Positions 14,210-21,943 of a stretch of DNA of 25,409 bases are shown here, in pieces. The notes under the pieces are model-generated. The model saw only the letters and a list, made by a program, of their open reading frames with translations, was not told the origin of the DNA and did not search any database. The position numbers were made by a program, and so were the translations under genes. This DNA is from Galactobacter sp. GTDB lineage: Bacteria; Actinomycetota; Actinomycetes; Actinomycetales; Micrococcaceae. The number at the start of each line of letters is the position of its first letter. Within the stretch, counting starts at the first letter, position 1. The stretch is from the NCBI RefSeq assembly GCF_022712295.1, contig NZ_JALAGT010000102.1, positions 1-25,409 of the forward strand, in the 5' to 3' direction.

Positions 14210-14611
14210 TCAGCGGAGGCCGACCAGGTCCACGACGAAGATGAGGGCCTCGTCGGGGCCGATGGCACCGGGGGCGCCACGATGGCCGTACGCCAGCTCG
14301 GAGGGGATCTCGAGGCGACGGCGGCCGCCCACCTTCATGCCGAGGATGCCCTGATCCCAACCCTGGATGACCTGGCCGATACCTGCCGTGAAGTCCAGCG
14401 GTTGACCGCGGTTCCAGGAGGCGTCGAACTCCTCACCGGTGGACCAGGCGACACCGACGTAGTGAGCGGAAACGGTGTTGCCGGGCTTGACCTCGGAACC
14501 GGTTCCTTCGATCTCGTCGATGATGCGAAGTTCCGTCGGGACGTCGACGCCCGGGAAGTCGATCTCGGGCTTGGTGCGGCCCAGGTCGTAGTTGCGCTGC
14601 CCAAAGGACAT
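14210..14611 (-). CDS. Cytosolic FKBP-type peptidyl-prolyl isomerase
   Basis: This single-domain FKBP of 133 residues speeds cis-trans isomerisation at proline and can act as a folding chaperone. The active-site residues are in place: Tyr51 in AHYVGV, Phe62-Asp63 in EEFDAS, Val81-Ile82 and Trp85 in GQVIQGWDQ, and Tyr108 in LAYGHRG. There is no signal peptide, so it should act in the cytoplasm. AAGGAG lies 5 nt before the ATG. It follows the lipoprotein FKBP gene by 51 nt on the same strand, giving a tandem pair of FKBPs with different locations. Confidence 0.93.
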   Translation of the reverse strand: MSFGQRNYDLGRTKPEIDFPGVDVPTELRIIDEIEGTGSEVKPGNTVSAHYVGVAWSTGEEFDASWNRGQPLDFTAGIGQVIQGWDQGILGMKVGGRRRLEIPSELAYGHRGAPGAIGPDEALIFVVDLVGLR

Positions 14612-14662
14612 GAGTGCTCCTTGCGATTGATGGTTGATGCGGATGGTTGAGGGTGACGTGAG

Positions 14663-15706
14663 TCAGGAAACCTTGTCCAGTTCCACCACGAAGACCAGCG
14701 GCCCCGCGGGTGAACCCGACGCCTCGGCGTTCTCGCCGTAGGCCAGGTCGGTGGGGATGCTCAACACCACGGTGCTGCCCTCCTTGAGCCCGGTGAGGCC
14801 TTGGGTCCAACCGGCGATGACGCCGTTGAGCGGGAATTCGGCCGTCTGGGGGTCCTTGTCATAGGAGCCGTCGAAGACCTTACCGTCCTCCCAGCGCACA
14901 CCCTGGTACTTGGCGGTGACGGTGGATTCCGCGGTGGCTTCCTTTCCGTCGCCCTCCTTGATGACGTCCACGATCAGATCATCGGGTGCATCCTTGCCCT
15001 TGGGGATGGTGATGGTGGGCTTGCCCTTGGAGAACTTCACGGTGGGCAGTGCATCGTCGGCCTTGAGCTTCTTGGTCTCCGCCGCCGAGGCCTTCTTGGG
15101 CATGTCCTTCTGCGACTCCGCCCGCATGACCCAGAGCTGTGCCGGGGACCCGGTCTTCTTGTCGGCCGGCGCGTAGAAGCCGACGTCGGTACCGACCTTG
15201 GACTTCTTCAGGACCGCGTAGGCGTCCTCCATCGAGGTGAGGCTGGTCTTGTTGAACACGACCTGCTGAGCGCTCGCCCAAGCTCCAGGGCTGAGCTCCT
15301 CGCCGGTCTCCGCGTTGTAGGGGGCGATGCGGAGGCTGAGTTGTTTGTCCTCCTGGATCGCCTCACCCTTGCCCTCGTTGACGACGGCCGCGCCGTTCTT
15401 GGCCTTGCTTGACACAGGGAAGGCGAAGCTGGTCTTCGGCGTGGCGTCATCGCCCTTGCCCGCCGAGAAGGTCAGACCCTTCAGTGCGGTCTGATCACCG
15501 GAGGTGGTCTGCGGCGTCTTGGCAGCCTCGGCATCGGCCTTGGAGACCTTGGTGGCGGGGTTCGCCTGAGCCGACTTGGTGGCTTCCTGGCTCTGCGACG
15601 CGTTCGGGGACGAGGACGACCCGGAGTCCTTGTCGTCGTCCGAGCCGCAAGCGGCCAGGGTCAGGATCAGGGCACCGGTCAGAGCCAGGGCGGGCAGTTT
15701 TCGCAC
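14663..15706 (-). CDS. FKBP-type peptidyl-prolyl isomerase lipoprotein
   Basis: This 347-residue exported protein has a signal peptide ending in the lipobox LTLAAC (lipidated Cys20), so it should be anchored on the outer face of the membrane. A Ser/Asp-rich linker (21-70) follows. A C-terminal FKBP domain (about 240-346) has Tyr267, FDGSYD, VIAGWTQGL and LAYGEN, which is a complete active site. Residues about 78-200 resemble a second, degenerate FKBP-like domain without the aromatic active-site set. It probably assists folding of exported proteins. The GTG start has AAGGAA 7 nt upstream. The spacer to pafA holds a 19-bp tandem repeat, and no clear promoter is seen there. Confidence 0.88.
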   Translation of the reverse strand: MRKLPALALTGALILTLAACGSDDDKDSGSSSSPNASQSQEATKSAQANPATKVSKADAEAAKTPQTTSGDQTALKGLTFSAGKGDDATPKTSFAFPVSSKAKNGAAVVNEGKGEAIQEDKQLSLRIAPYNAETGEELSPGAWASAQQVVFNKTSLTSMEDAYAVLKKSKVGTDVGFYAPADKKTGSPAQLWVMRAESQKDMPKKASAAETKKLKADDALPTVKFSKGKPTITIPKGKDAPDDLIVDVIKEGDGKEATAESTVTAKYQGVRWEDGKVFDGSYDKDPQTAEFPLNGVIAGWTQGLTGLKEGSTVVLSIPTDLAYGENAEASGSPAGPLVFVVELDKVS

Positions 15707-15855
15707 GCGTATTCCTTATTGTCTCGTTCGTGATGGGTTCAGCTCCGGCCCGGGATCACACGGTCCGGACACTCACGGTTCCGGGGCACGCCATTGTGGG
15801 CACGGAGCGGCTTGAGCATTCTTTTAGAGGCTAACGATATCGGCTGTGCAGCCGC

Positions 15856-15959
15856 TGAGCGGTTCGGGCCAGTCGGGCCAGGGTGGGCGGTTCGGGCCAG
15901 ATTGAGCGGACTGGGCCAGATCGAGCGGACTGGGTCAGGGCGGGCGGTTCAGGCCAGCG
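15856..15959. repeat. Five degenerate 19-bp tandem repeats behind pafA
   Basis: Copies lie at 15856-15883 (28 bp, with an internal duplication of GGGCCAG), 15884-15902, 15903-15921, 15922-15940 and 15941-15959. Typical units are TGAGCGGACTGGGCCAGAT and TGGGCGGTTCGGGCCAGAT. The last unit contains the pafA stop codon and reaches into its coding end. A small perfect hairpin CGGCTG-TG-CAGCCG (15841-15854) adjoins the array. The rest of the 242-bp spacer between pafA and the lipoprotein FKBP gene (15707-15840) shows nothing I can name beyond the FKBP ribosome binding site. Confidence 0.8.
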
Positions 15960-17325
15960 CTTCGAGGCCGGCGATCAGGGCCTCTGCTGCGGCGTCGTGG
16001 TCCGAGAGCGGGTCCGGCAACAGCAGCGTCTCGGGTGGTTCTGAGGTGAGCTTCAGATGCAGCCAGTCAGCCTGATGGTCCACGCCTGCCGCCCGGGCGG
16101 CCTTGAGGAACTTGGAGCGCAGCACGGCTCTGGTGCCGCGAGGCGGTTCCGTGACCGCGGCCTCGACCGTGGCGTCCGTGGTCCATCGGCGCAACAGTCC
16201 CCGTGACTCCAGCCCGGCGGCCAACCCCGAATGGGTGGCGATGTCGTGGTAGGCCAGGTCAAGCCTGGCCACGCGTGGATCGTCGAGGCCGATGCCGTGG
16301 CGCTGGGCGTAGCGGGTCAGCAGTTTGCGTTTGGCCGCGAAGTCCAGGGTGTCTGCGACCCGATCGAGGTCGTCGTCCTCCCAGGCCTGGAGGGTGGCCT
16401 CCCAGAGGTCCAGAACCTCCTGAACCGGCGCCGTGATCAGGCCATCCGCCTGTGCGTGGTTCGTGGCGAGGTCCAGGAAGTGTCGTTGAACCTGCAACGC
16501 GGTGACGGTGCGGCCGTCGGCGAGGTCCACCGTGGTACGGCCGGTGGCCTCGGAGGAGATCTCCCGGAGTGCTCTCACGGGGTTGGCGATTTCCCAGGAA
16601 TCCATCACCGCGGCTGTTTCCAGCGCGGAGAGCACCAGGTGGGTGGAGACGGTCTTGAGCAAGGTGGAGCCCTCGGCCACGTTGGTGTCCCCGACGATGA
16701 CATGCAGCCTGCGGTAACGCTCGGCATCCGCATGGGGTTCGTCCCGGGTGTTGATCATGGGGCGGGATCGGGTGGAGGACGACGAAACGCCCTCCCACAT
16801 GTGCTCCGCGCGCTGCGAGAGCACCAGCTTCGGGTTGCCGTCCTCGTCGCGGCCGATGTGTCCGGCTCCGGCCAGCAGCTGGCGGGTGATGAGGAAGGGA
16901 AGCAACTGTCCGGTGAGGCGTTTGTACTCCAAGCGCCGCGGGATCAGGTAGTTCTCGTGGCAGCCGAAGGAATTCCCCTGTGAGTCGACGTTGTTCCGCA
17001 ACAGGTGCAGCCGTGCTGGCGCCCCCTCCGCCGCATAGGAGTCCTCGGCCTTGGCGATCAGCCTGCGCAGCATCAACGCACCGGCCCGATCGTGGCTGAG
17101 CAGGTCGAGCGGATCCGCGCACTCCGCTGTGGCGACCTCGGGGGGAGAACCCACGTCCAGGTAGAGGCGTGACCCGTTGGTCAGGAAGACATTCGTGGAT
17201 CGTCCCCACTCCACCACGGGGGCAAAGAGCCTGCGCGCCACCTCCTCGACGGTGCGCGGCCTGGAGCCCATCGGCTCGTAGACGAGGCCGTACTCGGTCT
17301 CCAGGCCGACGATGCGTCGTTTCAC
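15949..17325 (-). CDS. pafA: Pup-protein ligase PafA
   Basis: PafA activates the C-terminal glutamate of Pup with ATP and joins it to substrate lysines. It belongs to the carboxylate-amine ligase family related to glutamine synthetase. The 458-residue product has GLETEYG (residues 8-14, nucleotide/metal site), NGSRLYLDVGS with the catalytic base Asp57, the NNVDSQGNSFGCHENYL block, SQRAEHMWEGVSSSSTRSRP, and INTRDEPHADAERYRRLHVI. The usual GSHPEYATAEC stretch reads GSPPEVATAEC here, so a His and a Tyr are replaced while the Glu is kept. The GTG start overlaps the pup stop as GTGA, indicating coupled translation. Normally prcB and prcA would be nearby and they are absent. Confidence 0.95.
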   Translation of the reverse strand: MKRRIVGLETEYGLVYEPMGSRPRTVEEVARRLFAPVVEWGRSTNVFLTNGSRLYLDVGSPPEVATAECADPLDLLSHDRAGALMLRRLIAKAEDSYAAEGAPARLHLLRNNVDSQGNSFGCHENYLIPRRLEYKRLTGQLLPFLITRQLLAGAGHIGRDEDGNPKLVLSQRAEHMWEGVSSSSTRSRPMINTRDEPHADAERYRRLHVIVGDTNVAEGSTLLKTVSTHLVLSALETAAVMDSWEIANPVRALREISSEATGRTTVDLADGRTVTALQVQRHFLDLATNHAQADGLITAPVQEVLDLWEATLQAWEDDDLDRVADTLDFAAKRKLLTRYAQRHGIGLDDPRVARLDLAYHDIATHSGLAAGLESRGLLRRWTTDATVEAAVTEPPRGTRAVLRSKFLKAARAAGVDHQADWLHLKLTSEPPETLLLPDPLSDHDAAAEALIAGLEALA

Positions 17326-17540
17326 TGGCCGCCCTTCTGGACGTATCCCTTCACGAATTCCTCCGCGTTGGTCTCCAGCAGGCCATCGATCTCATCGAGA
17401 AGATCGTCGACCCCGGCATCGCGGCGTTGGGCGACCCCGGCCAGCGCCTCGGTCTCGTTCACCTGTGCCTGTTCCCACGCGGCGGACTGCCGGTTGCCGT
17501 GGGAGGTTCCCTGCGTCTGATCTTGTGCCATGGGTTTCAT
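17322..17540 (-). CDS. pup: Prokaryotic ubiquitin-like protein Pup
   Basis: Pup is the small, largely disordered modifier attached to lysines by PafA. The product of 72 residues ends with the family signature: DDLLDEIDGLLETNAEEFV (helical part that binds the ARC/Mpa coiled coil) and GYVQKGGQ. The terminal Gln means it must be deamidated by Dop before ligation. Two starts are possible. ATG 17540 has AGAGGTGG 5 nt upstream, while ATG 17531 gives MAQDQTQ, the beginning seen in most Pups, but places the site 14 nt away. The ribosome binding site overlaps the dop stop codon (17551-17553). The stop overlaps the pafA start by 4 bp. Confidence 0.95.
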   Translation of the reverse strand: MKPMAQDQTQGTSHGNRQSAAWEQAQVNETEALAGVAQRRDAGVDDLLDEIDGLLETNAEEFVKGYVQKGGQ

Positions 17541-17550
17541 CTTGCCACCT

Positions 17551-19182
17551 CTACAGGCCGCGCAACTGTCCTATGACTTCCTGCACCCTGCGCGTCGGAT
17601 CGAAGAAACCCTTCGTTGCGGCCTCCCCGCCCTTCCACGGATCAGGGAGCCCCACGCGGATCATCTGCGGCAGACAGTCCAAGGTGAACGCGAGCGTGTC
17701 CCAGTTGGCGGAGACCACGGCGTCGGGGAAGGTCGTGACCGTCTTGCCACGGGTCCAGGCCCGAGTGTCCGCAGGCGGCGTGACCATGGCGGCTTCCACC
17801 GTTGAGTGGTCCACCAGCGTTTCGGCCCGGTCGCGCTGCAACAGCGCGTTGGCCAACCCCTTGCCCGGGCGCAGATCGGCCCACTGCAGATCGATCAGGG
17901 TCAGTTTCGGGCTGTCCCAGGTGAGACCCCGATCGAGGTAACCCTGAAGCAGACCGAGCCGACCACGCCACTCGACCCAGCGGGCCGCCTCCTCGGAGCC
18001 CGAACGCAGAGCGTCGACGACGCGACGCCACCACGACAGAGACAGCCGTTCCGCATCATGTTCCACCTCATGCGTGCCACCGGGCCCGTAGGCGCCCTCA
18101 GCAGCCTCCAGGTAGAGCTCCTGCAGGTCGAGGCCGGTCAGCCTCCGCCCGCCGTCGGCCACGACGGTCTGCTCACAGGTCGGGTCGTGCGAGATCCTGG
18201 ACAGGTCCCCCACCGGGTCCGCCAGGCTCACCTGAGGAACCAACCCGTCCTCGATGAGACGCAGCACCAAGGACGTGGACCCCGTCCGCACCAACGTGGA
18301 GACGGGGAACAGATTCGCGTCACCGATGATGACGTGCAGCCTGCGGAAGCGGGTGTCGTCCGAGTGCGGCTCGTCGCGGGTGTTGATCAGCGGCCGGCGG
18401 ATGGTGGTCTCAAGACCCACCCGCTTCTCGAAGAAATCGCCTCGCTGGGAGAGCTGGAACCCAGGGCGTTCACCCTGACGCCCCAACCCCACCCGACCGG
18501 CTCCACAGGTGACCTGACGGGACACGAAGAACGGGGTGAGCCCGTCCACGAAACGTTGGAACGGCAGTTCGCGAGGCACCAGGTAGTTCTCGTGGGCACC
18601 GTACGAGGCGCCCTTGCCGTCGGTGTTGTTCTTGTGCAACAACACGGGGGTACCCAGCCGGTCCCCTGCCAACGTCGCGGCGCGTGAGGCCAACCGGTCA
18701 CCGGCCAGATCCCATGTGGTGGCATCGAGCGAATTGCTGGTCTCCGGGGAGGAATACTCGGGATGAGCGTGGTCCACGTAGAATCGCGCGCCGTTGCCCA
18801 ACACCAGATTCATCAGCACGTCGCGCTCGGCCTTCAACGCCGCCCAGGCGTCACCGTCCTCCAACGCGATCTGCCGTGCATCGACCACCAACCCCTGATC
18901 GGTGAGCTGCGTCGGATCGGCCGCGTCCCTCGCCTGCGAGAAACCACGCGCATCCTCGAGCGGGCGTTCGGAGATGTAATCCCACGGGGCACCGGCACCG
19001 CGTGAGCCCAGCTCCTCCGCTACGTCCACCATCGACGTGGTCACCGCGGCGGAGAGCTGGGACGGGCTCAGATCGGGGGCGCCGGGAGCCAGGACCCCGA
19101 ACTCGGTCTCCAACCCCATGATCCGACGGCCACCGTGCTCCGCACCGGCGGAGACTGCCGCACCGACGGGCTCCTGACTCAT
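17551..19182 (-). CDS. dop: Pup deamidase/depupylase Dop
   Basis: Dop converts the C-terminal Gln of Pup to Glu and removes Pup from substrates. It is a paralogue of PafA. The 543-residue product has GLETEFGV near the N-terminus, the Dop-specific loop region (about residues 40-95, with WDYISERPLEDARGF), GARFYVDHAHPEYSSPE carrying the catalytic Asp, LHKNNTDGKGASYGAHENYL and INTRDEPHSDDTRFRRLHVI. I chose the ATG at 19182 because it overlaps the arc stop as ATGA and has GGAGG just upstream. The frame is open to 19248, but the extra residues overlap arc and show no similarity. It is followed by pup after 10 nt, giving the order arc-dop-pup-pafA. Confidence 0.95.
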   Translation of the reverse strand: MSQEPVGAAVSAGAEHGGRRIMGLETEFGVLAPGAPDLSPSQLSAAVTTSMVDVAEELGSRGAGAPWDYISERPLEDARGFSQARDAADPTQLTDQGLVVDARQIALEDGDAWAALKAERDVLMNLVLGNGARFYVDHAHPEYSSPETSNSLDATTWDLAGDRLASRAATLAGDRLGTPVLLHKNNTDGKGASYGAHENYLVPRELPFQRFVDGLTPFFVSRQVTCGAGRVGLGRQGERPGFQLSQRGDFFEKRVGLETTIRRPLINTRDEPHSDDTRFRRLHVIIGDANLFPVSTLVRTGSTSLVLRLIEDGLVPQVSLADPVGDLSRISHDPTCEQTVVADGGRRLTGLDLQELYLEAAEGAYGPGGTHEVEHDAERLSLSWWRRVVDALRSGSEEAARWVEWRGRLGLLQGYLDRGLTWDSPKLTLIDLQWADLRPGKGLANALLQRDRAETLVDHSTVEAAMVTPPADTRAWTRGKTVTTFPDAVVSANWDTLAFTLDCLPQMIRVGLPDPWKGGEAATKGFFDPTRRVQEVIGQLRGL

Positions 19183-20828
19183 GCCGCCTCCACCAAGGAA
19201 CGCACCTTCACCAACCGCGCACCACGACGTCCGGAGATCCTGGCCCACTCATCCGGCGAGGAACCAGCAGGCATCTGACCCATCTCATCGAACTCGGCCC
19301 GCACGGCCGTGACCAGATCGGTCGAGCCCACGCCGCGCTCGCCGCCGGCGATGACGCGCTTCACGGCGGCTCGTTTGGCACGGTCCACGATATTGCGCAG
19401 CGAGGCGCCGGAGACCAGATCCCCACGGTGCAGCACCGTGACGTTCTCCTCCTCGTCGGTGAGTTCGAGCAGCGCCGTGGACTCGTCCACACGGAAGATC
19501 TCCTCGGCGGCTTCGGCACACAGCGCAGCAGCGGTGGCGTCGAGGTCGCCTCCGTGTCGCTGGGACTCGGCCTGAGCCAGGGGTACGTCCCGCGTCAGAT
19601 ACAGGCCCAGGATCTCCTGCGCGCCTTGCCGGTCCGGACGCTGCACCCGGATCTTCACGTCGAGGCGGCCGGCCCGCAGCAAGGCGGGGTCCAGCATGTC
19701 CTCACGGTTGGTGGCCCCGACCACCAGCACGTTGTCCATGGCCTCCACGCCGTCGATCTCCGCCAACAACTGCGGGACGATGGTGGTCTCGACGTCGGAG
19801 GAGACTCCCGTTCCGCGGGTACGGAAGAGGGCATCCATCTCGTCGAAGAACACCACCACCGGGTGGCCGTTCGTGGCCTTCTCCCTGGCGCGGGAGAACA
19901 GCAGCCGGATCTGACGTTCCGTTTCCCCCACGTACTTGTCCAGCAGCTCCGGGCCCTTGATGTTGAGGAAGTACCCGTGCATCCCGGACTCCTGGGCAAG
20001 CGAATGTGCCACCGCCTGCGCAATCAGCGTCTTACCGCAACCCGGAGGGCCGTAGAGCAGGACACCGCGCGGCGCGCGCAGGCCGTGCTCCACGAACAGA
20101 TCGTGATGCAGAAACGGCAGTTCCACCGCATCGCGGATGGCGTCGATCTGTGAACCGAGGCCACCGATGTCGCTGTAATGGGTCTCCGGGACGTGCTCGA
20201 GTTCCAGGGCCGAGAACCCCTGGGGGCGCACCACACTCGTGGCTACCTGAGCGCGGTGGTCCACCAGCACCAGGTCGCCCGGCCGGACGTCCTTCGTCGT
20301 GGTCAGTTCCCCACCGACGCGCACCACGTGCTGGTCGTCCGCGGCGCCACTGACCAGGACGCGCTCGGAGTCCAGGGGCTCCTTCACCGTGAACAGCTCA
20401 CCCGTGCCGGAGTCGGGCAGCACGGCGATGACCACCAGCGACTCGTTCAGCAGCACCTCACTTCCTGCCTGCAGCCGGGAGAGGTCGAGCAACGGGGACA
20501 CCGAGGTCCTGATGCGGCGCCCCCCGTGGGCCACGTCCACTGACGCCACATCGGCGGCAGAGATCGACGAACCCGACGCCGCCGTACCTCCGGAGTGCAC
20601 CGTGATCACCACGCCGTGGCCGAAGGGCAGGTCACCGTCGTGTTCAAGGGCAGCGCGTAACTCGTCGAGCTTTCCACGGGCGCCCCGCAAGGCATCGACG
20701 AGCCGCCCGTTCTGTCCCTCCAGCTCCCCCAATTTGGTGGAGAGCTGCTGGTTGCGACGGCGCGACTCGGTGAGTGCCTCTCTTGCGGCGTGCTCGCCCG
20801 GCGTCATTCCCGTAGGCGTGGTGGTCAC
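19179..20828 (-). CDS. arc: AAA+ Pup-recognising unfoldase ARC (Mpa homologue)
   Basis: ARC forms a hexameric ring that binds Pup and unfolds pupylated proteins. In order: N-terminal coiled coil for Pup binding (about 12-65), two OB-fold segments (about 66-205), and the AAA+ domain starting at SDIGGLGSQIDAIRDAVELP with Walker A GPPGCGKT (260-267), pore loop KYVGETER, Walker B VVVFFDEMD (324-332) and arginine finger region LLRAGRLD. The last block is DEWARISGRRGARLVKVRSL. The 549-residue chain stops there with VEAA; mycobacterial Mpa continues for about 20 residues to a penultimate-tyrosine tail that docks on the 20S core. GTG 20828 overlaps the trmI stop as GTGA with GAGGAA upstream. Confidence 0.95.
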   Translation of the reverse strand: MTTTPTGMTPGEHAAREALTESRRRNQQLSTKLGELEGQNGRLVDALRGARGKLDELRAALEHDGDLPFGHGVVITVHSGGTAASGSSISAADVASVDVAHGGRRIRTSVSPLLDLSRLQAGSEVLLNESLVVIAVLPDSGTGELFTVKEPLDSERVLVSGAADDQHVVRVGGELTTTKDVRPGDLVLVDHRAQVATSVVRPQGFSALELEHVPETHYSDIGGLGSQIDAIRDAVELPFLHHDLFVEHGLRAPRGVLLYGPPGCGKTLIAQAVAHSLAQESGMHGYFLNIKGPELLDKYVGETERQIRLLFSRAREKATNGHPVVVFFDEMDALFRTRGTGVSSDVETTIVPQLLAEIDGVEAMDNVLVVGATNREDMLDPALLRAGRLDVKIRVQRPDRQGAQEILGLYLTRDVPLAQAESQRHGGDLDATAAALCAEAAEEIFRVDESTALLELTDEEENVTVLHRGDLVSGASLRNIVDRAKRAAVKRVIAGGERGVGSTDLVTAVRAEFDEMGQMPAGSSPDEWARISGRRGARLVKVRSLVEAA

Positions 20829-21913
20829 TCTTCCTCTCCGCCTTTCTCTGCGGCCGACTGCGCGGTGGTCTCGACCACCAGCGCCTCCACCTCTGCTCCG
20901 CCGGCCCGTGCCGTCTTCAACGCCTCACGGCCGGCCTTGCGCAGCTTCTTGGGAGACAGCCCACGCTCGCCCAGGTTCTCGTGGCCCCACGCGGCCTCAT
21001 CGTGATCCGCAGTCCACGCGGAGACGTCCTCGGGCGCGAATTCGGTCTCCTTGACGCGACGAGCCTTGGGGATCCCCACAGCGCCGTCCGACAGGCGTCG
21101 GGTGGTCATGAGGAAGCCGGTGTGGGCCACCATCCGGTGGTCGGGACGTACGGCCAGGCCGTCCACGTGCCAGCCGCGGACCATGGACTCGAAGGAATCG
21201 GGTTCGGTGAAACGGCCGTCGGCGCGGATGGCCTCCACCACGCGGGAGAGCTGGGTGACGGTTGCGATGTAGTTGACCCAGACGCCACCTGGCGCCAGGA
21301 CCGTTGCCACCGCGTCGAGGCACTCCCACGGGGCCAGCATGTCGAGAACCACGCGGTCCACGCTGCTCGGTTCCTTCTCGTTGAGCACCTGCTCCTGGAA
21401 ATCTCCGATGGACAACTTCCAGGCCGGGGGCACCGCGCCGAACATCGTGGCGACGTTGCCCGTAGCGACGTCGGCGAACTCCTGCCGCCGTTCGAAGCTG
21501 TGGACGCTACCGCCGTCGCCCACCGCGCGCAGCAGCGAGATGGTCAGTGCGCCGGAACCGACGCCGGCCTCCACGACGCGTGCGCCCGGATAGATGTCAC
21601 CCATCGTGAGGATCTGTCCGGCGTCCTTGGGGTAGACCACCGCAGCGCCGCGCGGCATGGAGAGCACGAAGTCCTTCAGCAGGGGGCGCAACGCCTGATA
21701 GCGCACGCCCTCGTTGTTCTCCACCACACTGCCCTCGTCGGCACCGATGAGTACGTCATGGTCCAACACGCCAACGTGGGAGTGGAACTGCCCCCCGGTC
21801 TGGAGGGTGAGGGTGTTGATCCGCCGTTTCTCGTCCGTGATCTGGACGCGATCACCGACACGGAAGGGTCCTCGGCGGTGGTCTGCACCCGTGGGGGCGG
21901 GAGTCTGGGGCAT
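20825..21913 (-). CDS. trmI: tRNA (adenine(58)-N1)-methyltransferase TrmI
   Basis: This SAM-dependent enzyme makes m1A58 in the T loop of tRNAs. The N-terminal beta domain (about 15-90) has GPFRVGDRVQITDEKRR and the conserved MPRGAAVVYPKDAGQIL. The SAM-binding motif EAGVGSGALT is at residues 115-124, with VDRVVLDMLAPWECL as motif IV and HVDGLAVRPDHRMVAHTGFL near the end of the fold. The C-terminal 80 or so residues are a charged extension found in actinobacterial homologues. The length is 362 residues. The gene lies immediately upstream of arc with a 4-bp overlap, as in the mycobacterial neighbourhood (Rv2118c near mpa). AAGGAAGAG precedes the ATG by 8 nt, and the protease gene ends 30 nt upstream. 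Confidence 0.93.
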   Translation of the reverse strand: MPQTPAPTGADHRRGPFRVGDRVQITDEKRRINTLTLQTGGQFHSHVGVLDHDVLIGADEGSVVENNEGVRYQALRPLLKDFVLSMPRGAAVVYPKDAGQILTMGDIYPGARVVEAGVGSGALTISLLRAVGDGGSVHSFERRQEFADVATGNVATMFGAVPPAWKLSIGDFQEQVLNEKEPSSVDRVVLDMLAPWECLDAVATVLAPGGVWVNYIATVTQLSRVVEAIRADGRFTEPDSFESMVRGWHVDGLAVRPDHRMVAHTGFLMTTRRLSDGAVGIPKARRVKETEFAPEDVSAWTADHDEAAWGHENLGERGLSPKKLRKAGREALKTARAGGAEVEALVVETTAQSAAEKGGEEE

Positions 21914-21943
21914 CGGTTGATCTCTTCCTTAGGTCTTGCGCTC

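Noticed and set aside
14165..14215. LexA/SOS box near pafBC
   Set aside because: GAAC and GTTC half-sites occur but not in the required inverted arrangement with 4-nt spacing.
15841..15854. Hairpin as a pafA terminator
   Set aside because: The 6-bp stem is short and is followed by ATATCGTTAG on the transcribed strand, not a U tract, so it was not called as a terminator.
19183..19248. 22-residue N-terminal extension of Dop
   Set aside because: It overlaps the arc coding end, while the ATG at 19182 gives an ATGA overlap and a good ribosome binding site.
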